Source: Marvinbryantia formatexigens
Lineage (GTDB): Bacteria; Bacillota; Clostridia; Oscillospirales; Ruminococcaceae
DNA: 64,000 nucleotides
Assembly (NCBI GenBank): GCA_021771035.1
Contig: JAETPU010000006.1
Coordinates: 92,542 to 156,541 of the forward strand
Direction of reading: 5' to 3'
In this document: positions 29,477-39,179 of the stretch, piece by piece
Layout: the number at the start of each line of letters is the position of its first letter
Numbering within the stretch: the stretch's first letter is position 1
Translations under genes and position numbers: made by a program
Notes under the pieces: generated by a model
What the model saw: the letters and a program-made list of their open reading frames with translations, nothing else
What the model was told of the DNA's origin: nothing
The model's database searches: none

Positions 29477-29509
29477 CGCCCGCAGAAACCGTTCTGCGGG
29501 CGTTTTTTT
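29477..29509 (+). terminator. Strong Rho-independent terminator
   Basis: CGCCCGCAGAA-accg-TTCTGCGGGCG followed by seven T residues, directly after the DUF5107 gene. Confidence 0.95.
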
Positions 29510-29683
29510 CGCGGATTTTTCTAAATTCATACGGTTCCGCCCCAGGGAATATGCTGCAAAAGCGTCATAATTCCACAGCGGACACACATTTGTCTATGAG
29601 CCCTGTTTTTTCACCTGTAACCCGCCGCTTTTTATGGGAACTTCTAAACTTTCCAAAAGCCGCAAGAAATTCGTGAATTTCTA

Positions 29684-29711
29684 TTGACTTTCCTTCATTT
29701 CCCGCTATGAT
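29684..29711 (+). promoter_or_regulatory. Predicted promoter of the MFS gene
   Basis: TTGACT (29684-29689) and TATGAT (29706-29711) with a 16-base spacer, about 65 bases before the start codon. Confidence 0.7.
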
Positions 29712-29777
29712 AACTGTAATGTCAAAAAATCTTAGTCCCCATGGGCTGAAAATCCGTCTTGATTCGGAGGGATTCTG

Positions 29778-31112
29778 ATGAGAAACCGAATTGCCATCGT
29801 TCTGCGCAATTCCATGTTCTGGGAGGTCTTTAACTTCCGGGATGATCGCGCCAAAGGCCGCAGCTGTATGCTCATCTCCAACCTGCTGCTCACAGTTGTC
29901 AACACCCTGACCACAGGAATTTTCTATACCGGGTTCCTGCTGGCCAACGATATCAGCATGGTAGATATCGGCGTATTGGGCTTTATCCCCTTTCTAACCA
30001 GTCTCTTCAGCCTGCTGAGCCCCATGATATTGGAGCATTTTAAGCGCCGCAAATGGCTGCTTACCGCCAGCCGCCTGGCATTCTATACGCTGAATATTGC
30101 AGGGATTACCCTGGTTCCCATGCTGCATCTGGGAAAACAGGCCAATTATGTCCTGTTCATTATCCTGGTGTTCTGCGCAAACGCCATCAACTTTTTGTTC
30201 ACCAGCGGATATTCCGTCTGGCAGGTGAATTTCCTTCCCCCTCAGGTACGGGCAAACTATTTCTCCTTTCAGCAGATCATCAGCGGCGCCCTGTCCGCCG
30301 TCACTGTGCTGATTTCAGGCTACATCACCGACAGTGTCAAGCAGTCCGGTAACCAGCTCCAGGTGATGACCATCATGCGTCTGCTGGCCTTCGCGGTTGC
30401 AATCGCCGAGGTCATTGTGCTGTGCCTGCCAAAGGAATATGAATACGCCAAGTCCGCCAAAATCTCCATCCGCTCCCTGATTACCACGCCCTTTCATCAC
30501 CATAAGTTCCTGCTCACCATGCTCATCGTCTTTGCGTGGAACTTCGGCAGCTACCTTTCTATGGCGGCCTTTGATGTCTATATCCTGGACACCGTACAGG
30601 TGAGCTACACCATGATCAGCGCCATCAATGCCTGCTATTCCATCTTTCTCATTTTGTTTGCCCCCATGTGGAAACGGGTGCTTGCCCGGCACGACTGGCT
30701 TAAAACCTTCGCTCTGGCAGCTCTGATGCACGCACCCACCGTGTTTTTAAACTCCTTTGTCAATCCGTATAACTATTTCTGGCTGTATACCGCCATGCGC
30801 CTGGCACAGCACTTCATCGGCGTGGGGCTCAATTTAACCTTTGCCAATATGGCCTATGTCCACCTGCCGGAAAAGGACCAGACCTACTGTATGTCCTTCT
30901 TCGTCCTGGTAACCAATGTGGCTGCCTTTACCGGACAGCTCACCGGAACCTCCTTTATTGCCGCTACACCGAATCTGAGTATCCCACTTTTCGGCTACTC
31001 CTACAGCAATGTATCCGTACTGGTGTGGGCGCAGACTGCGGTCATCATCGCGGTATCCCTGTTTATCCTGAAGATCGGCCCCAAGCTCAAGGGGGACTCC
31101 ATTTCCAACTAG
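29778..31112 (+). CDS. MFS-type membrane transporter
   Basis: The 444-residue protein has about 12 hydrophobic segments with a basic cytoplasmic loop after the second (LEHFKRRKW) and another mid-protein, the outline of the major facilitator superfamily. A short soluble N terminus (about 30 residues) precedes the first helix. GGAGGG lies seven bases before the ATG. The substrate is not evident. Position next to a DUF5107 gene and near a sugar importer makes a saccharide or glycoside plausible, but this is inference. Confidence 0.85.
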   Translation: MRNRIAIVLRNSMFWEVFNFRDDRAKGRSCMLISNLLLTVVNTLTTGIFYTGFLLANDISMVDIGVLGFIPFLTSLFSLLSPMILEHFKRRKWLLTASRLAFYTLNIAGITLVPMLHLGKQANYVLFIILVFCANAINFLFTSGYSVWQVNFLPPQVRANYFSFQQIISGALSAVTVLISGYITDSVKQSGNQLQVMTIMRLLAFAVAIAEVIVLCLPKEYEYAKSAKISIRSLITTPFHHHKFLLTMLIVFAWNFGSYLSMAAFDVYILDTVQVSYTMISAINACYSIFLILFAPMWKRVLARHDWLKTFALAALMHAPTVFLNSFVNPYNYFWLYTAMRLAQHFIGVGLNLTFANMAYVHLPEKDQTYCMSFFVLVTNVAAFTGQLTGTSFIAATPNLSIPLFGYSYSNVSVLVWAQTAVIIAVSLFILKIGPKLKGDSISN

Positions 31113-31473
31113 ACGGATCCTTTCCATCGTTTCACAGAATCCCCCTCGCATTATAATATCTTTCCGTTCTCCACCAGCCGCCGGGAATTCCCCAGCGGCT
31201 GGTTTTCTATGAAAAGAAAATCTCGGGGTACCGGAGAATGTAAAAGAAGTTCCCCGGTGCGCCCCACTGCGGCAGAATCCCTCGCCTGTATGTTAATCCG
31301 GATACCGTTCTCGTTCAAATGCCTGCAGCCGTAAACAGAGCGCCATTTTTCATCGATCGTACGGCTGTTTTGCGTCATATGGGCCACTTGCCCCAACGCG
31401 CCCGCACTTACCTATAAGGGCCTTTTTACTTGTGCTGGCGTAGGCCCCTCGGTGTCTGATACCGGCTTGCCCC
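31113..31473. other. Intergenic region after the MFS gene
   Basis: The 361 bases hold the terminator at 31174-31207 and then sequence flanking the transposase remnant. No gene is seen. Confidence 0.5.
31174..31207 (+). terminator. Terminator after the MFS gene
   Basis: CCAGCCGC pairs with GCGGCTGG around a 13-base loop, followed by TTTTC. Confidence 0.8.
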
Positions 31474-31886
31474 TCAGGGAGGCCTAATCAGCAGTGTTAC
31501 AGTATGCGCCTCCATACCCGTTTTCATGCTCAGATAACGGTAATACCCGCTGCGTGAGACGTCGAAGAACGTATCCATCCGAAATGGGATATTTGCTCAC
31601 GCATTGCTCAATCAACGGGGCTTCGCCTTCTTCCAACAGCTGACAGAAAATTTTGCAGCAGCTCGTTCTCCATTTCAGTTGCCGTATGCGTTCCTCCCGT
31701 GTTCCCGGGTCTTTTCTTGGCCGGACTTTGGGCAATGGGCGCGGCATACCGTAACTCCACCCTGCACAGGCCACACCGGCTTTTACAAAATATCGGCTTA
31801 GCGCTCGTATCCCCATAACCTTCTTTGTGCCCTGTACCTTCTGCCGTAATTCTTACGGAGAATGCTCCATGCTTTTTCCCTGACAT
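31474..31886 (-). pseudogene. Decayed IS3-family transposase fragment
   Basis: No single frame encodes a whole protein, but three frames together spell a transposase. After the ATG at 31886 a helix-turn-helix part with YGMPRPLPKVRPRK appears. EERIRQL then joins EMENELLQNFLS in another frame, the leucine-zipper end of OrfA. KYPISD next joins TFFDVSRSGYYRYL in the third frame, the typical start of OrfB. The catalytic DDE part is absent, so it is truncated as well as frameshifted. This is an old remnant. Confidence 0.75.
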
Positions 31887-31893
31887 GACAAAA

Positions 31894-31926
31894 CCTCCAA
31901 TCGTAGTACTATCCTACGACTGGAGG
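31894..31926. terminator. Hairpin terminator between mini-protein gene and IS remnant
   Basis: CCTCCAaTCGTAG pairs with CTACGAcTGGAGG (one mismatch, seven-base loop). It has T runs on both sides (four on the minus strand, seven on the plus strand), so it can act both ways. It ends the 50-residue protein gene. Confidence 0.82.
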
Positions 31927-32013
31927 CTTTTTTTCAATATCTTTTTCCGGTCAGCTTTCAAGCATTCCGGCTTTTATATTTTTAGCCGCCCCGGCCTTTG
32001 GTTCAGGAATTAC

Positions 32014-32166
32014 TCAGGCCAATCCACACTCATCATACTCTTCCCACTTCTGGCGATAAGCGCGCTCACTGATGAGCTTGGAGGAGATATAGGCTACCAT
32101 TGCAATCAGAACGGTCAACGCCGCAACAATCGGCAGCATACGTTTAATCCAAACTGTACATTTCAT
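32014..32166 (-). CDS. 50-residue single-pass membrane protein
   Basis: The product reads MKCTVWIKRMLPIVAALTVL and then IAMVAYISSKLISERAYRQK, ending WEEYDECGLA. A hydrophobic helix spans about residues 11-30, with positive charges before it and a polar, acidic cytoplasm-like tail after it. GGAAAGG lies about eight bases before the ATG (CAT at 32164-32166). It has its own consensus promoter (32233-32261) and a terminator (31894-31926), so it looks like a genuine monocistronic small gene. I do not recognise a family. It lies just downstream of a YesN-like regulator gene. Confidence 0.75.
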   Translation of the reverse strand: MKCTVWIKRMLPIVAALTVLIAMVAYISSKLISERAYRQKWEEYDECGLA

Positions 32167-32232
32167 CGCAAACATCCTTTCCAAGTCCCATGCCGTAATC
32201 CGGCGGTTCCATAACCCAGCGTTGTTATTGTT

Positions 32233-32261
32233 ATCATATCGGAATTGTTCCCGGAAGTCAA
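32233..32261 (-). promoter_or_regulatory. Predicted promoter of the 50-residue protein gene
   Basis: On the minus strand TTGACT (32256-32261) and TATGAT (32233-32238) are 17 bases apart. The spacer holds a small palindrome, GGAA-caa-TTCC, that could be an operator. Confidence 0.75.
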
Positions 32262-32272
32262 GGAAGGAATTC

Positions 32273-34504
32273 TTACAATTCCGCGGAACCCGTATGATCC
32301 TCTCTCCGGTAGCCCATGCGCTCCCGGTATTCCCCAGGCGTCATGGATTCATATTTTTTAAAGACCCGGATAAAATTCTTGGATTCCGAAAAACCCAGGG
32401 ACTGTGCAATTTCCTGGATACTTCCCCCAGTCTGCATCAGCCGGCGTTTTGCCTCCTCCATCTTTTGGGTATCCACATAGGTCTTAAAATTAATGCCCAT
32501 CTCCTTCTTAAAATATGCGGAGAGATACTGCGAGGAGATCCCGCAGGCATCCGCTACCGCCTGCAGCGTCACCGCAGAACAGAGATGGTCTTCAATATAC
32601 CGCAGGATCTTTTCCTTGGTGTCCTTGCGGCTGCTGTTCCCGGCCAGAGTGGCCGCCTGAATGAATCCATCCTTCACAAAGGCCTGCAGGCGCTGGGGGT
32701 TGCAGGAGCCCCGCAGCCCGCCATAATACTCTGCTGAAAGCTGCTTACCAAAATCAGCCTGAATATTGGTGGTGGAGATGGCCATAAGCAGGAGCTTCAT
32801 CAGATAGTCACACTGCTCACAGTATCTCCGGTAGGGCATCTGCCGCATGGATTCCAGAAGTTCCTCCAAAAGCTCCTCAACAGAATCCGCCAGGCCCCCA
32901 TGCAGGCAGTTCACCAGCGCCTTTTCCTTTTCAAAGGTCAAGGGATTGGACTCCGCCGCCGCATCCGACAGACAGAACTCCTCCCGGTGCAGCGCGCTGA
33001 GGATTCGCTCGTCCCAGGCCGCACTCCGCTCCTCCAGCAGCGAAGCGCCCTCCTCCGCTGCCAGTTTAACCTCCCCGGCCCCATGATGGACACGGCTCAC
33101 GGCAAAGAGCATAAACACCTGGGCCTGACGCGCCTTTTGATCCATCTCGTGCAGCAGTTCCAGCAGCGCGGTATATTCCTGTTGGCTACGTACCTGAACC
33201 AGATAGGGAAATAGGACATCCGAGCCGGAATACAGGTGTTCCACCTCCGCAACCTGGCCTATTCCCTCAATCAGCTGCTCCCGCAGAGGCATCAGCTCCT
33301 CCTGTTCGGACTGGGCGGGCTCCAGCATAATGTCCAGCACTACATAGGCCTCCAGAACCGGGCACTCTCTGTCCAGCTGCTCAAAATCCTCTGTATTGGC
33401 CAGATCAAACAGGACCCGCTGCAGCCGAAGTTCATTCTGCATTTCATTGCTCTGGGATTGCCGAAGCTTAAAGGCACAATTCTCGCTGAACATCTCCTCG
33501 ATATTCTGCTGAAGCCGGGTCAATTCCCCTCTGGTCCGCACAGGCTCTTTCTCCGAAGATGGGAGCATGGCCTCCAGATTGTTTACCATGTTTTGTATGG
33601 GAAGATAAACTTTTCTGCGCAGCAGATAGAAGGTAACCCCGCTGGACACCACAAACAGGATAATCAGCGGCACAGCAAAACGGTTAATCCCGGAGAATCT
33701 GGCGTCTACAACGCTTTGAGGAATGCTGATATCATAGGTGAGGGAAGTGAGCCGGGATTCCCTTGCCGCCTTGATAAAGGCCTTTTCATTTTGCCCTACG
33801 CCATTGTCCTTTACCACCTGGTTCTGGGAATTCCGCAGGGAAATATGGAACATATCGTATTCTGTAGAAAACATCAGCTGATCCAGGTACTGTGAATCCA
33901 AAAGGATCACCAGCTTACAGCTGTTCGAAACCGGATACAGGAAGGGGATGGCTCTGAACTGCCTGCCGCTGGCGTCCTGAATCGTTTTTTCCGGCAAAAA
34001 GCTGGCAAATTCTAAAGTCTTCAGTTCATCAGCCAGGGAGAATTCCTCCCGGGGAACAATAGTGGAGAACAGCTCCTGGGGATTCGTGTAGGCGCCTACA
34101 TCTCCCACCACATATTCCTGGTTTGGGAAATACAGATAAATATGTTCCATCATATCCTTCGAGGCCGTAAGATTGGATAGGCTTGTCTGCAGCCGACGGG
34201 CATCAATAATTCTGCTGGAAGACGTGCTTTCCGATGAGGACAGGCTTTTCACCTCAGAATTGACCGAAAACCCCGAGGCAGTGGACAGGACATCCTGAAA
34301 GAGAAAATCTAAATTTTGAGAGACAAAATTCAAATTATTGTCCATCACTTTGGTCATTTCATTCCGAAAATATTGATTCACCGTCACGGTAGATCCAATA
34401 AACGCCAGAGCAAGAACCAAAAGCAGGAAGGCAGGAAGAAGTGTGACGAAGGAGAGGCTGTTGAAGATCATCGCCTTGGTGTGTCGCTGGACCTGAGTTT
34501 TCAT
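32273..34504 (-). CDS. YesN-like membrane sensor with AraC DNA-binding domain
   Basis: The 743-residue protein has an N-terminal transmembrane helix (about 13-35) and an extracellular sensing region (about 36-275) in a Cache-like position. A second helix (about 277-296) is followed by a HAMP-like segment and a long cytoplasmic linker. It ends in a C-terminal AraC double helix-turn-helix (about 640-735) with ACGISSQYLSAYFKKEMGIN and GFSESKNFIRVFKKYESMTP. Such proteins sense carbohydrates outside the cell and control an importer directly. It lies near the lipoprotein/permease genes on the same strand, so regulation of that importer is likely. It has its own promoter. Confidence 0.9.
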   Translation of the reverse strand: MKTQVQRHTKAMIFNSLSFVTLLPAFLLLVLALAFIGSTVTVNQYFRNEMTKVMDNNLNFVSQNLDFLFQDVLSTASGFSVNSEVKSLSSSESTSSSRIIDARRLQTSLSNLTASKDMMEHIYLYFPNQEYVVGDVGAYTNPQELFSTIVPREEFSLADELKTLEFASFLPEKTIQDASGRQFRAIPFLYPVSNSCKLVILLDSQYLDQLMFSTEYDMFHISLRNSQNQVVKDNGVGQNEKAFIKAARESRLTSLTYDISIPQSVVDARFSGINRFAVPLIILFVVSSGVTFYLLRRKVYLPIQNMVNNLEAMLPSSEKEPVRTRGELTRLQQNIEEMFSENCAFKLRQSQSNEMQNELRLQRVLFDLANTEDFEQLDRECPVLEAYVVLDIMLEPAQSEQEELMPLREQLIEGIGQVAEVEHLYSGSDVLFPYLVQVRSQQEYTALLELLHEMDQKARQAQVFMLFAVSRVHHGAGEVKLAAEEGASLLEERSAAWDERILSALHREEFCLSDAAAESNPLTFEKEKALVNCLHGGLADSVEELLEELLESMRQMPYRRYCEQCDYLMKLLLMAISTTNIQADFGKQLSAEYYGGLRGSCNPQRLQAFVKDGFIQAATLAGNSSRKDTKEKILRYIEDHLCSAVTLQAVADACGISSQYLSAYFKKEMGINFKTYVDTQKMEEAKRRLMQTGGSIQEIAQSLGFSESKNFIRVFKKYESMTPGEYRERMGYRREDHTGSAEL

Positions 34505-34566
34505 GATAACATCCTTTTCTGATTTGCCCGGAGCACTGAGCTTTGGGGCGGATTGTAGTCCCCTTA

Positions 34567-34595
34567 ATCATAACAAGGATTCCCTCACTTTTCAA
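34567..34595 (-). promoter_or_regulatory. Predicted promoter of the YesN-like gene
   Basis: On the minus strand TTGAAA (34590-34595) and TATGAT (34567-34572) are 17 bases apart, about 65 bases before the start codon. Confidence 0.72.
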
Positions 34596-35556
34596 TCCCT
34601 GTCCAACAAAGGTTCTCCCTAACTGCTGGCTCCCTATTTCCAAAACATCCTCGTTGCCAATTCAGCTGCACTCGAAGCAATCGGAAAAATTGAGTATCCC
34701 CCGCAAAGCCCAAGCGCTTATGCCACCTTCCGCCGGCAAAGGGGCCGTTCCCTAAGTATACTCATTCCTTAAGCATCAAGTTCGCCAGATCCATAGTTTT
34801 GAATTTGGAACGCAAATACCAGATGTTCCATAAACAGCATCTCATTACTCCGATAAAGCGCAAGCTTGCATATGCCGTTTCACCTGCTTATCCCCCACAT
34901 TGACCTGCCTTATTGATATAGACAAACCGATTTCTCTCGTTTTTCAGACTCGTCTTCCATCACAAATTCAAAATTCTTTTCCAGGATCCGCATCGCTACA
35001 CTCAAAATCATCTGCCATCCGAAAACAAGAATCTTTACAGACCTTAAAAGGATGTTAGGCCCTTCATCGAGAGCCAAAGGGCAGTATTTCACGCTCAGTG
35101 ACCCCTTAAAAAATGAGAACCGCTCTCTCGATTGTATTGTGATACCAGTTTGATAATAAGGTTCGTTTTTCCTTCTGAAACCCTTTCGCTGAATCTTTTC
35201 CCCCCTATCGGAACAAGAGCCACATAATCAACCCCCCAAGCAAACTAATTGCTTTGCTTGGATCTCAGAGCGATCGGTCCCTGCTGGCCTTTGGAAGGGA
35301 TGCAGAAAAAACTGTAGCCGTACACCCGTCGCCTGTAATTGGTAAACCAGATTACTTGGTATTCAAGCATCCCGCGAAAGGGCCATTCCTGAAAAATTCC
35401 CGAGTCTCTTCCTGCAAGCCTGTACCTTTATTTGGAGAAAGACGAACTTTCGTTGATACTATTTTTTGCCAAAACATTTTCATACCTGAGACAACAACTG
35501 ATCCAGTCCCAGTTTAACTGAGGGATTTTTTACGCCAGCTCATTCGGCGACAATAA

Positions 35557-35590
35557 AACAAAAGGACCGGAATATTCCGGTCCTTTTGTT
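35557..35590 (-). terminator. Terminator of the lipoprotein gene
   Basis: A long perfect palindrome, AACAAAAGGACCGGAAT and its complement, with T runs on both sides. It can act in either direction. Confidence 0.9.
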
Positions 35591-35624
35591 TCACAAATGC
35601 TGTGATAGTAAGTTCTAAATTAAC

Positions 35625-37241
35625 TTATTTGTCAGCCAGAGCCATCTGAGCATCATAAGTCTTCTGGTAAATGGCAACGAGTTCCTCAATACCATAAGCC
35701 TTCAGCTGCTCGACAAACTTATCATAATTGGAAAGCGGCTCCTCACCAGTGGTGAACTTCGTCATCATTTCCTGTCTGTAAGTTGTCATAGGAGCACTCA
35801 GCTCGTTCTTTCTGTTCAGATCCTCATCCTCGAAGGTCAGGGACGGCTGCTGGAACATAACAGCGCCAGCCTCTCTGTGCTTCTTCTGGGCTTCGATAGC
35901 GATCGGTCCGAGGCTCTTCAGCTTCTCGTTCTCTTCGCTCTCGATGGAGGTCCACTCAGCAGCAACACCGATCTTACCAAGGTCAATGGTTCCACCGAGG
36001 TTGTTGGAGGTCTTAACCTTTTCATCCAACACTACATTACCGTTTTCATCGTAATCAAAGGTCTCGCCCTTCTTACCATAGTTGATAACGTCGGAACCTT
36101 CTTTGGAGTACATCCAGTCAGTAAACTGAACCAGCTCGTCGATGTACTTGGATTTAGCGCTGATGCACTTCAGGGTTTGATAAATTCTGTGGTAGCAGTC
36201 CGCCACACCAACCTTCATACGATCACCGTATGCCGGAGGAATGAAGGGCTTCCAGCTGAACTCAGGATTTCTGGTCTTACCGGAAGTATCCATCTCATCA
36301 GTTTCGGACATGTACTCAAAGCTGAAGAAAATCTTGTCATTCAGGATCTTCTCTTTGAACTGCTCGTCAGAGCAAGAAGCCCACTCGGGATCCAGAATGC
36401 CGTCTTTGTACATATTGTGGAAGTATTCGAGCATCGGTTTGAAGTTCGGCTGCAGAGGACCAGCAATGTAGGTCTTCTTGTCGGCCGGATTCAGGTAAGC
36501 CAGGTCGATCCAAGCATCCCACTGATGTCCAAAGCCGTTGAACAGAGTGTCAACACCCCATTTGGAACCAACAGGTGTGGAATCCGGATACTCTTCTTTA
36601 CACTTCTGGAAGTATTTGTACAGATCATCGAAAGTTTCGAATCTCTCTCCAAATCCCCATTTCTCCATGAGGTCAGCTCTTCCTGCGAAGGACTCATGCA
36701 ACATGTCATAGGTGTAAATACGAGGAGCTCCATAGATGTTTCCGTCGGGAGCCTTCAGTACGGTATAGGCATCATCCGGGCCCTCATCCAGACGGGCAAC
36801 CAGGTTGGGCATCTTGCCGTTATCCATCTGCTCAGACAGATTAACGAATGCACCCTGCGGGCCATACTGTTTTGCAATAACGGGAGTTCTCAGAGCCTGG
36901 AAATCCGGGATATCACCGGAAGCCATAACAGCAGAGATCTTCTCATCGTATGCACTCAGCGGCACAGGAACGGGCTCAAAGTAGATGTTGGTGATTTCGC
37001 CAATCCACTTATAGGCCTCGGTGTCCTTGGTGAAAGTCTCGTTGGTTCTCAGCATGAATTTCGGAGAGATCGGCTCTTCGCTCATTTTTGCCTTGGCATA
37101 CAGTTCACCGGAATCATAATCACGGTCAGTGGCACTGCCACCGCTGGATGTTCCGCCGCCGCCGTTGTTGTTAGAACAAGCGGCCATCAATGAACCAACC
37201 ATAGCAACTGCGAGCATAGCACTTACTACACGTTTTTTCAT
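35625..37241 (-). CDS. Sugar ABC transporter substrate-binding lipoprotein
   Basis: This is the extracellular binding component of a CUT1-type sugar importer. The 538-residue product begins with a lipoprotein signal (MKKRVVSAMLAVAMVGSLMA) ending in the lipobox cysteine at about residue 22, then a Gly/Ser-rich linker. The mature part resembles LipO/YtcQ proteins, which are longer than usual binding proteins. AGG-type ribosome binding sequence (GGAGG) lies nine bases before the ATG at 37241; 20 upstream codons are not used. A promoter lies at 37419-37447. It is separated from its permeases by about 1 kb. Confidence 0.92.
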   Translation of the reverse strand: MKKRVVSAMLAVAMVGSLMAACSNNNGGGGTSSGGSATDRDYDSGELYAKAKMSEEPISPKFMLRTNETFTKDTEAYKWIGEITNIYFEPVPVPLSAYDEKISAVMASGDIPDFQALRTPVIAKQYGPQGAFVNLSEQMDNGKMPNLVARLDEGPDDAYTVLKAPDGNIYGAPRIYTYDMLHESFAGRADLMEKWGFGERFETFDDLYKYFQKCKEEYPDSTPVGSKWGVDTLFNGFGHQWDAWIDLAYLNPADKKTYIAGPLQPNFKPMLEYFHNMYKDGILDPEWASCSDEQFKEKILNDKIFFSFEYMSETDEMDTSGKTRNPEFSWKPFIPPAYGDRMKVGVADCYHRIYQTLKCISAKSKYIDELVQFTDWMYSKEGSDVINYGKKGETFDYDENGNVVLDEKVKTSNNLGGTIDLGKIGVAAEWTSIESEENEKLKSLGPIAIEAQKKHREAGAVMFQQPSLTFEDEDLNRKNELSAPMTTYRQEMMTKFTTGEEPLSNYDKFVEQLKAYGIEELVAIYQKTYDAQMALADK

Positions 37242-37418
37242 TTGCTTGGACCTCCATTTAAATTTCTTTGTGAGGCGAAACCCTGAGTGAAACGCCCTCA
37301 AATATCGCTGCAGACTGGCGATACTCCATCCTGGATGGTTTAATCATCAACGGGAAAAACAAAGATTTTTCACTTCCAGAACAGGCAGTTGACCTCAGGT
37401 GCCCCTCTGCATAAACTA

Positions 37419-37447
37419 ATAATATCAAAAGCTTTTCTGATTTGCAA
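37419..37447 (-). promoter_or_regulatory. Predicted promoter of the lipoprotein gene
   Basis: On the minus strand TTGCAA (37442-37447) and TATTAT (37419-37424) are 17 bases apart, the same boxes as at the S10 operon. A leader of about 170 bases would follow. Confidence 0.72.
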
Positions 37448-38219
37448 GGATTTTTTATAAATTCTTCTAATATTTTTTGATTTTCTATTAACATACTGTA
37501 ATAATCTTAAAAGTTCAGTAATATTTTTCTTTTGCAAATGCCTTTCTTATGCGCTCTGGGCTCGTTTTATACGAAAAGTATATTTGCTCCATTTTACGAA
37601 TAAGTTTTTTCAAAAACCCGTATGAATTATGGCTTTCAAGCAGCATTTTCTCCACAAATGTGATAAAAAGCCCATGCCTGCAGACACTGTTCTAGGTGGT
37701 TTTGTCTGTCCCTAAAGCCTGTTGTCCGTCTTTGCAGGAACCCTGTTGTATGATTTGCCAATAGGGCTGTTGTCTGTTTAACCCTGTCAAACGCGCTCCA
37801 GAACAGGATTTTCCAACATTTTCTTGGACAACTCCGCCGCTTGAATTACAATATATCCCAGCCAATCATACAGAAATTCCAGTTTGTAATAATTTTCACA
37901 ATCAGACTGTAAAAAGCCCGCTGACAATTCTATCAAACAGCCTTTTGACTCTGTAATAAATCATATCCCTCACCAGGTGGTTTCTTGGATACTTCCCTGG
38001 ATTCCGGCTTCCCCCCCATCCACCCTACATGGGATTTTTATACAGTGCCAGACCTATGATCCCTGTAGCTTTCTTGGGTATCACACCACTTTGGCCTTGA
38101 CTCGTAGTATTCTTCACACTAAATAAATATGGTGATTTAAGCCTCGGCCTACACAAAATATAGAATTTCAGAAGAGTTTCTTCCTATATATAAAGTAATA
38201 AGCCGTTGTAGTAAAAGAA

Positions 38220-38253
38220 CAAAGACCCGAAGGCCGCGGCCTTCGGGTCTTTG
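38220..38253 (-). terminator. Terminator after the permease genes
   Basis: CAAAGACCCGAAGGCC pairs perfectly with its complement around GC. On the minus strand it is followed by TTCTTTTAC. It lies just past the second permease stop. Confidence 0.88.
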
Positions 38254-38272
38254 TATTTGTTTAAGGAAAAGA

Positions 38273-39148
38273 TTAACCTTTGACGGAACCAATCATAACG
38301 CCCTTAACAAAGTATCTCTGAATAAATGGATAGATACAGATAACGGGGAGGGTCGTAATGATGATTGATGCATCCTTCAGAGACTCTGTTACAGAGGACT
38401 GTGCCAGCGTCTCAAAAGCACCGCTATCCTTGTTCAGCTGCTCTGCACCAGTCAGGATGTTTCTCAGGATCATCTGCAGAGGATATTTGTCAGGAGTATT
38501 TAAGTACAGCAACGCATTAAAGAAGGAGTTCCAGTGACGTACAATCGTGAACAGTGCGATTGTAGCAATAACCGGCTTAGACAACGGGAGAATAATGCTG
38601 AACAGAACTCTCCAGTCGTTGGCTCCATCGATGTATGCCGACTCATGCAAACTCTCCGGGATCCCCTGGAAGAAGGAGCGGAAAATCATGATGTTGTAAG
38701 CAGTCAGTGCGCCAGGCAGGACCATCGCCCACAGGGTATCGATGATTCCCAAGCTACGGACAACCAGGAAGGTCGGGATCATACCGCCATAGAAGAACAT
38801 GGTGATCATGTAGTACACGTTCAGGAACTTCTTACTTCTGAACTTTGTGACAGACAGCGGGAACGCGGTCAATGCAGTCAGTGCCAAGGTAATGATAGTA
38901 CCGACAGTCGCGTACAGAATGGTGTTTCCATAGGACTTAACAAAGTTCGGGGTTGTAATCATCTTCTCATAAGCACGGCCACTGAAGCCTTTCGGCAGGA
39001 AAGTAACCTCTCCGCGAAGCACGGCCTCAGGATCACTGATGGACAGAGAGATAATCAAAATAAACGGGTACAGCATAATCGCGTTTACAAAAAGCAGGAT
39101 AATCGCAATTACAATGCGGAATATTTTGTCGCCTCTAGTTTCTTTCAT
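38273..39148 (-). CDS. Sugar ABC transporter permease, LplC/YtcP type
   Basis: The 291-residue protein has six hydrophobic segments and the conserved EAA loop (ESAYIDGANDWRVLFSIILP, near residue 180) that contacts the ATPase. It ends with the typical YFVKGVMIGSVKG tail of this subfamily. AAAGGAGG lies before the ATG. It follows the other permease by 31 bases, and together they form the channel for the lipoprotein's ligand. No ATPase is encoded nearby; CUT1 systems often share an MsmX-like ATPase encoded elsewhere. Confidence 0.94.
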   Translation of the reverse strand: MKETRGDKIFRIVIAIILLFVNAIMLYPFILIISLSISDPEAVLRGEVTFLPKGFSGRAYEKMITTPNFVKSYGNTILYATVGTIITLALTALTAFPLSVTKFRSKKFLNVYYMITMFFYGGMIPTFLVVRSLGIIDTLWAMVLPGALTAYNIMIFRSFFQGIPESLHESAYIDGANDWRVLFSIILPLSKPVIATIALFTIVRHWNSFFNALLYLNTPDKYPLQMILRNILTGAEQLNKDSGAFETLAQSSVTESLKDASIIITTLPVICIYPFIQRYFVKGVMIGSVKG

Positions 39149-39179
39149 GAGACTGCCTCCTTTCTCAAATTATTACGTA

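Larger units (their letters stand above)
29449..29777. other. Spacer holding terminator and promoter
   Basis: The 329 bases contain the terminator at 29477-29509 and the promoter at 29684-29711, and no gene. Confidence 0.6.
34505..35624. other. Long intergenic region, no clear gene
   Basis: About 1.1 kb. It holds the promoter of the YesN-like gene (34567-34595) and the terminator of the lipoprotein gene (35557-35590). A 60-codon minus-strand frame (34910-35092, GTG start, AAGGGG nine bases upstream) gives a mixed hydrophobic/charged peptide of no known family; I do not accept it without more evidence. Confidence 0.5.
37242..38272. other. Long AT-rich spacer between lipoprotein and permease genes
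   Basis: About 1 kb lies between permease and binding-protein genes that usually sit close together. It holds the lipoprotein promoter and the permease terminator. No gene, repeat copy or recognised RNA structure is seen in 37450-38200. Confidence 0.55.

Noticed and set aside
34910..35092. 60-codon minus-strand frame with possible ribosome binding site
   Set aside because: GTG start, no recognisable family, no promoter; kept only as a note in the intergenic entry.
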